From: Prostheceraeus crozeri
Taxonomy: Eukaryota; Platyhelminthes; Polycladida; Euryleptidae
Reading direction: 5' to 3'
DNA: 64,000 bases
Assembly (NCBI GenBank): GCA_907163375.1
Contig: CAJQUW010010395.1
Span: forward strand, 1 to 64,000
The notes under the pieces were generated by a model. That model was not told where the DNA came from. It saw only the letters and a program-made list of their open reading frames with translations, and made no database searches. Numbering within the stretch: position 1 is the first letter of the stretch; every line of letters begins with the position of its first letter. The translations under genes and the position numbers were made by a program. This document shows positions 46,065-57,319 of this stretch, one piece after another.

Positions 46065-46732
46065 GTGAAATCAGTTTATATAATTATTTTTGTATCATGC
46101 AATATATGCCTTACGAATCAAATAAGCGTGCTTTAAGGATGTTTTTCATTGTTAAATATTATAAGTAGACAAGCGTTTTCTATGAAAATTCTCAGGTTGG
46201 AAAGGATTAAACGAAAAAATTGCCTTAAGGTCAGTATAAGAATGCTATCATATGACTTGTAAATTTAATAGGCTGTGATTTTACCTCTTTAGAAATAATA
46301 AGCCTCTTTCGAATTGGAATAGACTTGGCTGCTGTCTGTGATGCGTTTACTTACATCTTTTTGGACGATGGGTGGTAGGCTTATATATTTGATATCCCGC
46401 TTAGTGTGATGTGACGCCAATAAATACAATACAATTCCACAATTTTTTGTTGCATGCTCGATTCGAGCTTCGCGGTTTGTCAGATCACGAGGTACAATTT
46501 TTAAAATATTGGAAGATGTTGCACGCACGTATCAACTGAAGTTTATCATTAACAACATGCATTATGCTACATGTGAAACGAAGTCGATTGTTTACTACTT
46601 GTTGAAAAGAAATGAGAATCTCAGTAAGTCTGTGTGATCTAAACTGCAGGATTATGAAAAGATGTAAAGTAATGGCACCACTCCATCCAAACAGCAGTGA
46701 GACTCTCACATAGATTTTATTCTTACCTATAT

Positions 46733-46856
46733 TTTCATTGGAAATAAAAGCAATGAGTAAAATTCCAAACTGGACGTTTAGAATTTTGACCCACATCAGC
46801 AAGAGACTTCCTTCAATCTGCTGTCGGGCTGATAGAAATGTGGAGACGTCCCTCAT
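46733..46856 (-). CDS. Possible first exon encoding a signal peptide
   Basis: A minus-strand frame starting at 46856, or at the internal Met near 46796 ('MWVKILNVQFGILLIAFIS'), encodes a short basic-hydrophobic leader of signal-peptide type. It ends at a good donor ('atag|GTAAGAAT', near 46731-46725). No downstream exon could be assigned; the frame at 46528-46289 has no recognisable features. This could be the start of a small secreted-protein gene or chance. Confidence is low. Confidence 0.22.
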
Positions 46857-46859
46857 ATC

Positions 46860-49030
46860 AACATGACCGAAACAATTTGGTCAACTTCTACATAACTTTG
46901 TTGTGATGTGAGAACACACACTCACACTGGCTTCTGAGAGTACAGATGACCGCTACTGATACCTATTTTATAAGATGTTCACAATTTTATCCCTTACTTA
47001 TCCTTTTATACCGCTCTTGTCTACTACACCGCTCTTTCAGAAGAACTTGTCAAATCAAATGAAAAAGAATACAGCAATTATTGAAAATGCGTGTAATAAA
47101 AAGAACAAAATTTTAACAGATCGACACTGAATTACATTGATTTTTGTAATAGAAAATATTCTTCCTCATCAACAAATCTTGAATTAATGTAGATGCTGCA
47201 CTCACAGGTCGATGCAAGCATGACCATTTATTCACATGTCTGTTGAATATGAATTTCAACACACGAATAAACCAAACAGAATCTGCACACTTCACTACGA
47301 GTTAATCTTAACATAAATGAAAAGAGACTTTAGGTAAAAGGGAACACTTTTGTATGGAGGAGAGAGAGATTGTCTGATGGATATCTTCATACCAAACATC
47401 GAGAATACTATTCTTATGTTAAGCATTTGGTCCGACCCTCAATAATAGCCTGCAAATTAGAAATATATCAATTCATATGATTTTGATTTATCATTTTTTA
47501 TTCAAATCCTGTTGTTAATTTGAATCTTAAGTTCTTCTACTTTTAATATTCTTATCATCAGCTTTTAACTCTTTTCAGACGACAGTGATGCTACTCACTC
47601 ACTTTTGCTACTGTTTACTGCAGACCTGCGCGGAGAAATTAATTTAAAAGACAATCTTCATGAAATACATGTACATATTGAATGCATACTGACTGGAAGT
47701 GATAACAAGAGCTGATATCTTTAAATTGAAAATTCTGCTGTGCCTACCAATATTATTTCTGAAGAGGTGGCAATTTTTCAGCAACTATTCTGATTCTTCT
47801 TTTTCGTCTTTGATATGCGCTTTCTCCTTTGATTTTCTTCTTGAGATACGCATTGATGATTGGTGTATGTAGTGAATACCAATTATTTTTCCGCAAAGGA
47901 GATTAATCACTAATGTAATCATTATAGTGCACGTTTCCCAAATCGAAATTTGAAGAATTCATGTTATTAGTTTCTTTATCCTTGTGTGACATGTTTGTGG
48001 TGATTTCATCAAGTAATACTGTATCATCATTAGTGATCATTTCTGTAATTTCCAGATGATTCTCAAAATCACAATTTTAACTCAATTCTAACTCAAAATA
48101 AAATTTCTGGGATTTTTAATTATTTTACTTGTGTGCCTTTAGCACTCATATTACATGTATGATGCAGATAGGAAACTGATCGTCAATAATTTTCCATAAA
48201 CACTTCTAACAACAAATTACTTTTTGATGAGTATTTTATTTAGTTCAACAATTTTGTGAGTCAATAAAAACATACGAGTGACTTACTAACACAAAACATT
48301 ATTGAATAGATCTTTTTTAAATGATTCCAACTGAGCTCAGACCAAAGAATTCATTCGTTTCTTTGATTGTTTTATACAGAGCTACTATATACAGATTTCA
48401 AAATTTTCAAAAATCTATGTCATTGAAAAAGAGGTCAATCCAGTTTTGTGGTATTCGGGGGAAGTATTGAATTACACTAAACCAAAAGTCACAAATGCCA
48501 AGGTTAGCATCATTATTTTCACAAGTCACGTCACTTCAGCAACAGTACAGCTGGGCTATCAACCTCTTTCCCTCCTTCACGGAAAAGGTTAGAAGTATCA
48601 AAATTTTGATCATTCCATATCTCTGGAACATGGGTTATCAAACATTAATTACAATTAATTTGAGATAAGTGATCGATTAATTCTAGCTTCGGCAGGAAGC
48701 AATCAATAGATGCTCAATTACAATTATTATTTTGACGTCAGCAATTGACCAATTGCGACTATGTATCCCTACCAATCAAGCAATTGTTTATTATCATAAA
48801 AAATATTCATTATCACCATTTGATTGAATAAATTTTGAAATTTGGATTTTTATATTTTCATGCCTCGCTTTAAACGAATTAGGCATACTACACACTTTAC
48901 AAGTCTCATTAAAACTTATTGTCAGTTCGGAAGTGGGAAGACCTGTCGTACTGCATGAAGTACATAACATTCTTTAAAGTGCTATAGTCTTTATTTCCCA
49001 ATTGGAGGTGAATGTTGACTCACTGTAAAC
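46860..49030. other. Intergenic, nothing coding recognised
   Basis: AT-rich. On the minus strand near 47880-47765 there is a short basic reading ('INAYLKKKIKGESAYQRRKR') that I cannot place. Repeated 'caattaatt' words at 48640-48790 resemble the repeats at 25850-26110 and 49530-49680. Confidence 0.4.
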
Positions 49031-49034
49031 TGTA

Positions 49035-49239
49035 CACTGCTAAAAACAGTTAAAACAACCGTTAAGCTTCACAGAAAATATCTGCAAATATCTGTTAAAA
49101 ATGATGACGTCATAATTTGATGATTGATGACGCAACAGTTAAAATCCGTCTGTTTTACGGATATTTACATTTTGGACTGTAAAAAACAGTGAAACTAATT
49201 TTTGCTGTCGATTTTAACGGATATTTGCAGTTTGCAGTG
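49035..49239. mobile_element. Short MITE, CACTGC...GCAGTG, TA target
   Basis: 205 bp bounded by TA on each side (49033-49034, 49240-49241), with terminal CACTGC/GCAGTG and internal repeats of 'cagttaaaa', 'aacggatattt' and 'gatgacg'. It has no coding sequence and is related by its ends to 51655-51938 and 52101-52351. Confidence 0.65.
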
Positions 49240-49529
49240 TACGGTATATGTTCAGGCATCATCATTTATTGAAACAAGTAAATGAATAATCACACGTGTC
49301 CAATACAAAAGTTTTAAAGGGTTTAAAGCAAGTTTTAAAATCTTAAAGTATCTCTCTCCCGTTGTAAGATAGAGATACCAAATAGACTGAATGCACCAAA
49401 GTGCTTTTGAATCTTGGAAGCTACCAGTTTGTGAATAGGCTTTGTTAAGTGCTATCTCAAAAAGTGAAAATGCTTTGCCTATACGATGCTTAATAGTGAC
49501 GGCAGAGTAGGTTAAGCAGAATTAAAGAA

Positions 49530-49680
49530 ATTCCTGATTACAAATCAATCAACCAGTTAACTGTAATTATTAACTGACACCAATTAATTAATTACAATGT
49601 TTTGATAGCAGCAATCAATTGATTGTGGCCAATTAATTGCAATTGCTTGCAATGCAATTAGTTCTTGATAACCCCTTCCC
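49530..49680. repeat. 'caattaattgcaatt' repeat, second copy
   Basis: Degenerate words 'accaattaattaatt', 'agcaatcaattgattg' and 'gcaattagttcttgataacc' recur. The ending matches that of 25850-26110, so both are members of one dispersed family. Confidence 0.55.
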
Positions 49681-49779
49681 TAAAATTGTGGATCTATTTC
49701 GATAATGTTTGATAACAATAAAACTGAATCATTAATCAATAGTCATAATCGATTTCCTTCAAGAAATTTACACAATATT

Positions 49780-50931
49780 TCATTCAACGTTGGTAATTTT
49801 GCTTTCACTTATCTTTGGAACATTGGCTGCCATTTCCATTTGTAAATTCGGATCTGGTTGATGAGGAGCTGCTGATGTCATTTGATGATTTATGTACGAC
49901 ACAAGTTTATTTCCTGTGAGAATTCTTTTGGTTATCTTTCTGAAATGACTTGTACAAAGTAAATATACATAGAAATTCACTCCATGATTCATGCTCATTA
50001 GAAAAAACATGATCCTCACTGCCACAAGATAACCACTACCCCTCATTACGTAACGCAGTTGATCGATAATCAATGTCGGAATTGTTACTAAGAAACTGGC
50101 AATAATGCATCCGAGTAACATGCGAATGGTAGTCACTGTTGATCTTCCACTCTCCCGCTGATTGGCTGAAGGACATAAGTCTTCAATTTTCATTCTCTGT
50201 TTCGTTAAAAAGCGAACGAGGTACACTGAAGTAATTATCATGATACCGTATGGTAGACATGTGCAAAGAACTAAATCAGTTAGCCACCAAAGACTACCAC
50301 GTAATATTTGATTATAGCGACAGATGGCACTTCCATTTTCTATTAAGAAGCTCATGTTTTGGGCAATGAAGTCATCATCGTCGTAATAATTAAGGCCGAA
50401 GAAAATAGGGAAATTTTTGCCTAAACAGAGGAGTACAATGGCAGAAATTGTGACAATTGTAGATTTCAAGCCCGTTACTTGAAATTTCGTCGACCATATT
50501 GTAATGATACATCGTTCGGTTGCTAATAAAGTCAATATCCACGTAGCTACGTCTCGAAAGTAGTATGTTCCAAACGTATTAAGGATACAGAAAGCGTGGG
50601 ATATGATGCGAATGTCATAGGAAAAAGCCATTAGATTCCAATAACGCAAGGATGCAGAAAGGATAGTAAGTATGTCAAAAACTGCAAGAGTGCCGAACAA
50701 ACAACGAGTAGATTTGCGGATAAGTCTGTCTTTCACGGCAAGGACAATAATCATTAAATTTCCCAATATGCCAGCAATAAGAAAGAAAATACCAAACCAT
50801 GTAAAAACTTGAAGAATCACTCTCTCAAAATATTTCATTGTGCTTGTTATGAATGAAATATCAGGAAATGAATTTATGGTTTTATATGTGAGAATCTCGT
50901 ATTCGTTGTCTTTGGTTTCACTTAACACCAA
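49780..50931 (-). CDS. Rhodopsin-family GPCR, neuropeptide-receptor-like
   Basis: The 383-residue single-exon protein has seven hydrophobic segments. Seen in order: TM1 'GILGNLMIIVLAV' (conserved GN), TM2 'GTLAVFDILTILSA' (LAVxD), an extracellular Cys before TM3 ('HAFC'), and TM3 ending 'LLATERCIIT' (E-R-C where most have D-R-Y). Extracellular loop 2 has two N-glycosylation sites (NMS, NGS) and the partner Cys ('AICRY'). TM6 'FLVTIPTLIID' lacks the usual C-W-x-P, and TM7 'MNHGVNFYVYLL' replaces N-P-x-x-Y. A basic helix 8 ('HFRKITKRIL') follows. The 'N...NFYVYLL' plus 'FRK' pattern is common in FMRFamide- and thyrotropin-releasing-type peptide receptors of invertebrates, where lineage expansions without introns are frequent. 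The ligand cannot be inferred. Confidence 0.85.
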   Translation of the reverse strand: MVLSETKDNEYEILTYKTINSFPDISFITSTMKYFERVILQVFTWFGIFFLIAGILGNLMIIVLAVKDRLIRKSTRCLFGTLAVFDILTILSASLRYWNLMAFSYDIRIISHAFCILNTFGTYYFRDVATWILTLLATERCIITIWSTKFQVTGLKSTIVTISAIVLLCLGKNFPIFFGLNYYDDDDFIAQNMSFLIENGSAICRYNQILRGSLWWLTDLVLCTCLPYGIMIITSVYLVRFLTKQRMKIEDLCPSANQRESGRSTVTTIRMLLGCIIASFLVTIPTLIIDQLRYVMRGSGYLVAVRIMFFLMSMNHGVNFYVYLLCTSHFRKITKRILTGNKLVSYINHQMTSAAPHQPDPNLQMEMAANVPKISESKITNVE

Positions 50932-50939
50932 TAGAGTTG

Positions 50940-51650
50940 TGAAATTACAAATTTATCTTTGCTTGCGTCACAGCATGATCCTTTGAACAAACGACAAAAC
51001 GATTAACGTTGTACTTTGAATATTATTGTGCAATATTTGCAACCCAAAGGGAATTCAATGAACAAAATGAGAAAATCATCAATTCTAAAGTCGGTCGTGG
51101 CAATTAAAAATAGACAATATCAAATGTAAAATGATAATTGGAAATCTTGCTAATATGGAAAATCTGACAATGAAAATCATTCACAAGTTGAACGAAACTG
51201 CAATATTGCATCATCTCTCCACCCTTCAAAGAAATCCATTCACAATTAATTTTGTCCAACGAAATTCCCATTAGATGGAGAAAAGCCTTCATTTCATCAT
51301 CAACATTTTATAGATGTCGACTTTCATTTTTATATATATTTAGAGACATAAATTTCATTCACATGTTTAGCTTTATCTGTTGACATCGCAGACAACACCT
51401 GGATTTTCTAAAACTGATAAGAGAAAAGGTTGAACTTAAAACTATTCACTTTTTGCTTACTTACAATTTTCTAAAAATATTGTAAACCAAAATTTCCACA
51501 AAGTAATGCTCATATTTCAAAACAACCTTTGTCACGTTCTCACTTTCCGGTAATCAGTCAGTTATAACTCAATGTTGTAATTACATAAAATACATTTTCA
51601 TAAGTCAATAATCAGTTGAAGAAAAACTAAACAAGGAATATGAACTATAT
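50940..51650. other. 5' flank of the GPCR gene
   Basis: AT-rich, with no recognised promoter element or repeat. The small minus-strand frame at 51104-51292 has no motif. Confidence 0.35.
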
Positions 51651-51654
51651 TATG

Positions 51655-51938
51655 CACTGTAAACTCTAGGGCACGAAATTTCGCTTGAATTAGGCACGAA
51701 ATTAAGGCATCAATTCTAACCAACACAATGCACGAGTAGGCACGAAGTTCATAATGCCGTTTTCGTGCCCATTGACTTTTCTTTCGATTTCATTGGATAA
51801 ACATATATTTGGTTTGGTGCCTATTAGTGCCTAGTGGCGCCTACTGGTGCCTCGAGGCACTAGAAAGGCACTAACTAGGCAATAACTGGCACGAAATTTC
51901 GGCTTCGTGCCTAAATTAGTGCCCTACAGTTTACAGTG
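51655..51938. mobile_element. CACTG MITE, copy A
   Basis: Starts 'cactgtaaactctagggcac' and ends with the near complement 'gtgccctacagtttacagtg'. The 284-bp interior is made mostly of 'ggcacgaaatt' and 'agtgcct' words. Both flanks read TG. About 90% alike to 52101-52351 by eye, apart from short indels. Confidence 0.9.
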
Positions 51939-52100
51939 TGGCATGTCTTTGATCAGAATATTGCAGAGTGCCACATCGTCAGGGCACGATATCAATTGAT
52001 CTGCGACTTTAGAGTGCGACTTTATCAATTCATTTACGGAATTCCTTTGTGGCCGAAGACCGCATTTTGTCCTATGGGTTCGTCAGCACAGCTTAGACTA

Positions 52101-52351
52101 CACTGTAAACTCTTGGGCACGAAATTTCGGCATCAGTTCTAACCAACACAAGGCACGAGTAGGCACAAAGTTCATAGTGCCGAGTTCGTGCCCATTGATT
52201 TTACCTTCGATTTCAGTGGATAAACAAACATTTGGCTTGGTTCCTATTAGTGCCTAGTGGCGCCTCGAGGCACTAGAAAGGCACTAACTAGGCGCCAAGT
52301 GGCACGAAATTTCGGCTTCGTGCCTAAGTTAGTGCCCTACAGTTTACAGTG
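52101..52351. mobile_element. CACTG MITE, copy B, TA target
   Basis: The same family as copy A, 251 bp, bounded by TA on both sides (52099-52100 and 52352-52353), with 20-bp terminal inverted repeats. It lacks a few of the internal word repeats found in copy A. Confidence 0.92.
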
Positions 52352-52359
52352 TAGATAAC

Positions 52360-53500
52360 AATCTGCTCATGATATCTGAATTGACTGAGCATTTAGGATG
52401 ATGAAATTAATTACAGAATTTTAAAATCAAAACCCATTAGTATAAAAGCAAAGATATCATATCGATATAATTCAAGAAATGAAAAATATGCAATGCAACT
52501 TTACCATTATGTGTATGAGCAAGGCACATTTCTTCAATATACATGCCTATATTAGCAATTCCTGGAGATAATGATAAAAACTGACAAAAATTGATGTGAA
52601 TACTTCACATTAAAGTCAAAAAGGAATTGACATGCATTTTCGAAAGAGGTGCATACTAATATTAACTGTGTGCAACTGTATTAACTTGAACCAGTATGAT
52701 GCGAATTGGGATCATTATGTCAAAGTCGGAAGAATGAATTGTCACACTTTTTGTCTGATCAGAGAGGATGTCCGATTATCGAGTGTCAGGATATCCTGTG
52801 TCATGCATCATGTATCCCGTTTTCTGCATCCTGCATCAATCTACCAAAATGTGATGTAGCCTACCTGTTTTCAATACTGCCATAATGTGTGAATTAGCCA
52901 AATGAATTACCAAAATTAGCTCATTTTCTGTGATCTTCTATACTCGCATGAAGCGTAAATATTTAGTCTATTTTTAGTTACGCTCTACTTATGTAAAGTT
53001 GAATACTCCAGTGATCTATGTGTGGAGCATTTCTGTTAACTCTATATTGACTATACTCCAAAATGCTTCTCCCGTCATGTAAACAGACAATGAATAATCG
53101 AATAGAAGTGGTATGACAAGCAAGCGACTTGAAAAGCAAGGAATTACCTAAAGGTGCTCGCATGGTTGATGCCAATTGGTCAGACGCTCTCAGAATTTTA
53201 AATTAATGTTTTGGGAAAGCCAAGTACGGTGATCGTAAGTAAAAATATAGACAATTATTAACTACATAATGCGACCTTATATCTAAGGCCATCATCAGGA
53301 TCTGAATCATTTGAAAATATATATAATGATTCAGAACTGGGCGTGGGGGTAATGTCTCATTTTTTATTTGATTTGTGTACTTTTCTATTTGAATGGTAAT
53401 CATAATATACAAAGAAACTTGCGTGTACAATGTAAGTTAGTCAGTACACTCTTCAAGAAATATAGAATGGAGTGAAGTATGCATGTAAAATAAAATCATT
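52360..53500. other. Intergenic, one hairpin of PLE-terminus type
   Basis: On the minus strand near 53310-53265, 'cctgatgatggccttagata' continues into 'taaggtcgcat', with CCTT/AAGG forming a stem. It resembles a degraded hammerhead-like PLE end. 'gaatcatttgaaaatat' and its complement form another small hairpin near 53304-53335. Nothing coding was recognised. Confidence 0.4.
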
Positions 53501-53509
53501 GCAAAGTTA

Positions 53510-54131
53510 GATTAAGCGCATGCACCAAGCTGACGATGAAAACTGGTGTTGCAAAGTAAGGAAGAATGAGTTGCCATGTCTGTCAGTTCTTATTGCCGGA
53601 AGACGGAAATGTCCAGATGTGGTGAGTATGGGCGGAACACAAGTGCTTAATACGTGATTTTCCTGCTCAACTATACTTTTCCACGTTCTCATGCACAACG
53701 ACAAGTGACATTCAGTAATAGATGAGCAATTGCACCGTAAATTATAGCTCCACTTATAACTGATTTCTGAGCGCCATCCGGAAATGATGCGATGACCTCG
53801 ATTACCGGTGCGTTTTAAGATGTTAGCCTGTTTTTTTATTCAATCCGGTTAATAAGGGACAAGCGTACTCCATCAGCGCACGAATAGTTGCTGTATAAAT
53901 TTCATGCAGTGACTCTTCAGATGTGAGGTACTTTAATTTGCGCTGCATGTGAAAGCGTTGTGAACGCTTCACTCTTAAATATTCAACTTGCGAACTCCAG
54001 TTCAATTGATCATTGAAAATAATCCCAAGAAGTTTCAAACAGGAGACGCATTCAATCTTCGGCATGACTGAGAAGCAAAGAGGCTGGCGGGTGACCATCA
54101 AACATTTAGATTTTTTCATATTTACTTTCAT
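53510..54131 (-). mobile_element. LINE fragment, C-terminal part of the reverse transcriptase
   Basis: The minus strand from 54131 encodes 'NMKKSKCLMVTRQP', 'CLKLLGIIFNDQLNWSSQVE' and 'LHEIYTATIRALMEYACPL', the thumb region that follows the YADD motif in CR1/L2/jockey-type LINEs. The next frame (53704-53507) continues with the usual C-terminal tail. The catalytic motifs lie outside the preserved part. The fragment was probably cut off at its 5' side near 54140. Confidence 0.8.
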
Positions 54132-54349
54132 ACCATAATGGCCACTTCACAATCAATCAATTTTTGAATTTTCATTGAGGATCTGGAGATGGTGGGTACA
54201 ACGATCGTGATATATTCCGCATTTTTAAAGTCACTTTCTTGTCACATTGCTTTCAATTAGTTACTTATGAAATTACATTACTCAGATGTTGCACAAAATC
54301 AATTGCATAGGGAGACGGTTTCACGATGTTGACTATACAGACTTGATGA

Positions 54350-55200
54350 CCATAAAATTGATCATCTAATTATATTAAAATTCAAGCGATTCTCATACCT
54401 GTCAGTCGAATCACACAACAATGAACCATACATCACTCGAGAGATTACATTCTCAGGATTCAAATGAGCCTTGAACAATATATCCGTCATTTTGTTTGCT
54501 GGACAGTGGTAAAAATACAAAAATCGCAAATTTTCAATAAGAAAGCATGTGAGTATGATAGCGAATCAGGCACGAGATATGAGCATTTTCTGAATTTTCT
54601 TCTGATATATTGGTCATCGAAATAGGTGGACTGGAGAAGAAGTATAGTGATATTGTAAAGTTATCGCAAAATTGTGACTCTATATTGGTTGAAAATGCAA
54701 TGCTCTAACTTTATCATCAAAAAAGTTAGTGGTTGGCATCTTCACACGTCTTGCGATGGGGGGATTAGAATATGCAAGCTTTATTCAAATAATTTCAATG
54801 GTTCTTATGACCATCTTCTTTCATGACCATTCAACATTTTTCTCATGACCGCAATATACTATTCGATCGAACATGGTGAACAAGGTGCGGTGTGTGAGCA
54901 GAGAACAATGATTTTTCAATGCTAATTGATGAAACAAATGCTTATTCGCCTTGTACCTGATTCCTTGTCATGCTCACATGCCTTCTTATTGAAAAGGTGA
55001 GATTTGTAAATAGAGCGATTTTCATATTTTGACCACTGCTCAGTAAACAAAAGGACGGATACAAGGTTCACAGCCCATTTGAATCCTGAGAATGTAAGCT
55101 CTCGAATGATGAATGGCACATTTTTGTACAACACGATTGGAAGGCATGAGAATCGATTGACTTTTGGTGAAATTTAGGTGGTCTGTTTTAATGATCAGCT
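54350..55200. repeat. Long imperfect inverted repeat (arms about 240 bp)
   Basis: 54350-54590 and 54945-55200 are reverse complements with perhaps 20-25% differences. Shared blocks are 'gattctcat', 'cattctcaggattcaaatg', 'atccgtc.ttttgttt' and 'ttcaataagaa.gcatgtga'. The 350-bp centre is not shared. Differences include small indels, so the structure is old. One frame, 'ITFSGFK' / 'LTFSGFK' and 'KKACEYDSESGT' / 'KKACEHDKESGT', can be followed in both arms. Confidence 0.75.
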
Positions 55201-55509
55201 CCGTACATCGCAATCTCAGACACTTAGCTCTTTTGCAATTTGTTTGTTCCGCAGCAGATCCCCTGCATTTGTTCACTATTTTAATTTCATTCACCCCTAT
55301 CAGGCCTACCCTACTCCATGGGCCTACCAGAGTCATAGGATCACGACAAATGAACTTTAGCTTTGCTACTCGACTTGAGTGAAGTGAGTGGATGCATTCA
55401 ACAATCCTTGGTAGGTTGAAGTATTGGTACATGAAATCATTTAATAGTTGGGATTGTAAGCGTCCTATTAATTAGACCGCACACTAACAATCCCATCCTA
55501 CATGCATGC

Positions 55510-56285
55510 CAGGGATGTGGAGTCGGAGTCCTATCAAATGATAGGACTCCAGACTCCGGCCTATAACTAGACCCAAAATAATATAATACAAGCAAATAAT
55601 TTATTCTCGTGCATAGCTGTCATTGTCTTGATGTCAACTTTCTCCGTCAGACAAAAGTACAGAGACAGCAGTGCATACAAAGCTTATAATAGTTGAGGGA
55701 ATGAACCGTGATAGTGAAAAAAAGGATTGTCTTTTCACTCGGTGATTTAGTAGAGAAGACAAGCCTTCCTAGACTCGATCACTCCTACGCACCAAAGGTC
55801 ACATCAGAGCCAAAATGAAATACTGGTTTGTTTGAGATAATTACTTCTTACCCTCGCGTGAATCGTGTGTGATGGCTCCACCAAGGCGCATATTAAAATC
55901 GAAAGTGTACTCATATTTTTAAAGAAGGATGGGGATTTTCCTGCCTGGTAGAGACTGGAGAAAAACTGTGTGAAGCACACATCAAGAAGATGGGAGGAGC
56001 CGAGTCGCATGCATCCAACTTAAAGCGACATTTGATAAACTTTCATCGAAAATGATTGATAATTGATGCAATGATCACTAAATATCGATTCAGGTAAGCC
56101 TATAATGATCTGTGATGTACAGTAGGCTCCCAGTTCATTTTTCAAAAAACTAAGTTTATATACTTGCCACCCGGAGTCGGAGTAGGAGTCCTATCAAAAG
56201 CCGGAGTCCTATCAACCCCCGGAGTCGGAGTCGGAGTCGAGTCGGAGTCGGAGTCCTATCAAAATGATAGGACTCCGCATCCCTG
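55510..56285 (+). mobile_element. hAT MITE carrying a BED-finger exon
   Basis: Terminal inverted repeats CAGGGATG-T/C-GGAGTC are flanked by an 8-bp direct repeat 'atgcatgc' (55502-55509 and 56286-56293), the hAT target duplication. The 776-bp element has arrays of 'ggagtc'/'gactcc' just inside both ends. Within it, about 55920-56048 on the plus strand reads 'WGFSCLVETGEKLCEAHIKK', then 'SNLKRHLINFHRK' and a stop, a BED-finger-like exon. No catalytic domain remains, so it depends on a transposase elsewhere. Confidence 0.92.
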
Positions 56286-56293
56286 ATGCATGC

Positions 56294-57000
56294 ACATTGA
56301 AAAACACACGTATATGCATTATTTGTTCAAATTATGAAGTCATGGAGATGTTAAAATTCAATTTATTCAGATTGAGACATCATGCTGATTCATGCATATG
56401 GCAATCAATACTCACACTACGAGTAATTACATATGTCGAGTAGTAAAGGAATCGCACAATGCTGTAACGATGAATGAGACCAGAATTCTATGATTCGCCA
56501 TAGACTTCTTAATGTTAGTATCTGGACAGGAAACTTGTTGAGGTGTACACATGAGGGTATAGTCATTCATCATTTAGCCATTGCTTTCTAAATGGCATCT
56601 CCTGGACATGAAGCTGAATTCAGCGATTTTATCCGGAAATCAAGACTCAATTACAGGCGGATTCAAGATCTTTTATCCTTAACATGCATTTTGTATAATG
56701 TTCGCAGGACAGAAGTGTAGATAGATAATGCGTTACATTATGAAACTGAATATAATCGTGAATTATTATTTCACCGATGCCACTAATAACACTACGCTAA
56801 AACATCAAGAACGAAGACGGATATGTTGAAGAATTCTGTATTAGAAGAAGTATGATCTGCTTGATGAAGACTTCAGAAATATAATTGCAATGTGAAGAAG
56901 TTTATCTCTTAAGAACCAATCGGGGATAGTAGGGCGATACGCTGCGAAGAATTATTAGAAAAGTCTAATTTTTGGTATTTAAAGAAGAAAAATTGATTCG
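56294..57000. other. Intergenic, nothing recognised
   Basis: AT-rich sequence without repeats or motifs I could name. Confidence 0.4.
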
Positions 57001-57315
57001 TTTAATCTACTTCAGTGGGAATGCTTCCCTAAAATTTGAAAATTAGGCTGGTTGGATTTCACAAAGTCATCAAATAAACCATCTAATGCATCACGGCTAT
57101 AAAGTTCGCGTTCAATTGCAATCGAATAGTCTTTGAATTTGTTTGTAAATAATACTCTGTACTTCCATTTTACTCCCACACATCAAACCGTCATCCAAAT
57201 ACAAAGCATGAAATTTCAAGTTGTTCGCTGTCTCGATCTCTACTAACAGTTCTTGCAGGATATCAGAAATTACGACAGGAACTAGAACCGATATTATGCC
57301 ACTGCGAAAGTACAA
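57000..57315 (-). pseudogene. Reverse-transcriptase-like fragment (YLDD motif)
   Basis: On the minus strand, 'FHALYLDDGLMCGSKMEVQS' (about 57205-57145) has the form of an RT motif C region with YLDD, followed by a decayed tail with 'FKF.GS' near 57040. This 'W/LYLDDG...G' version is common in invertebrate non-LTR-type RT families. Nothing upstream could be aligned, so the family is unclear. Confidence 0.45.
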
Positions 57316-57319
57316 CTGA

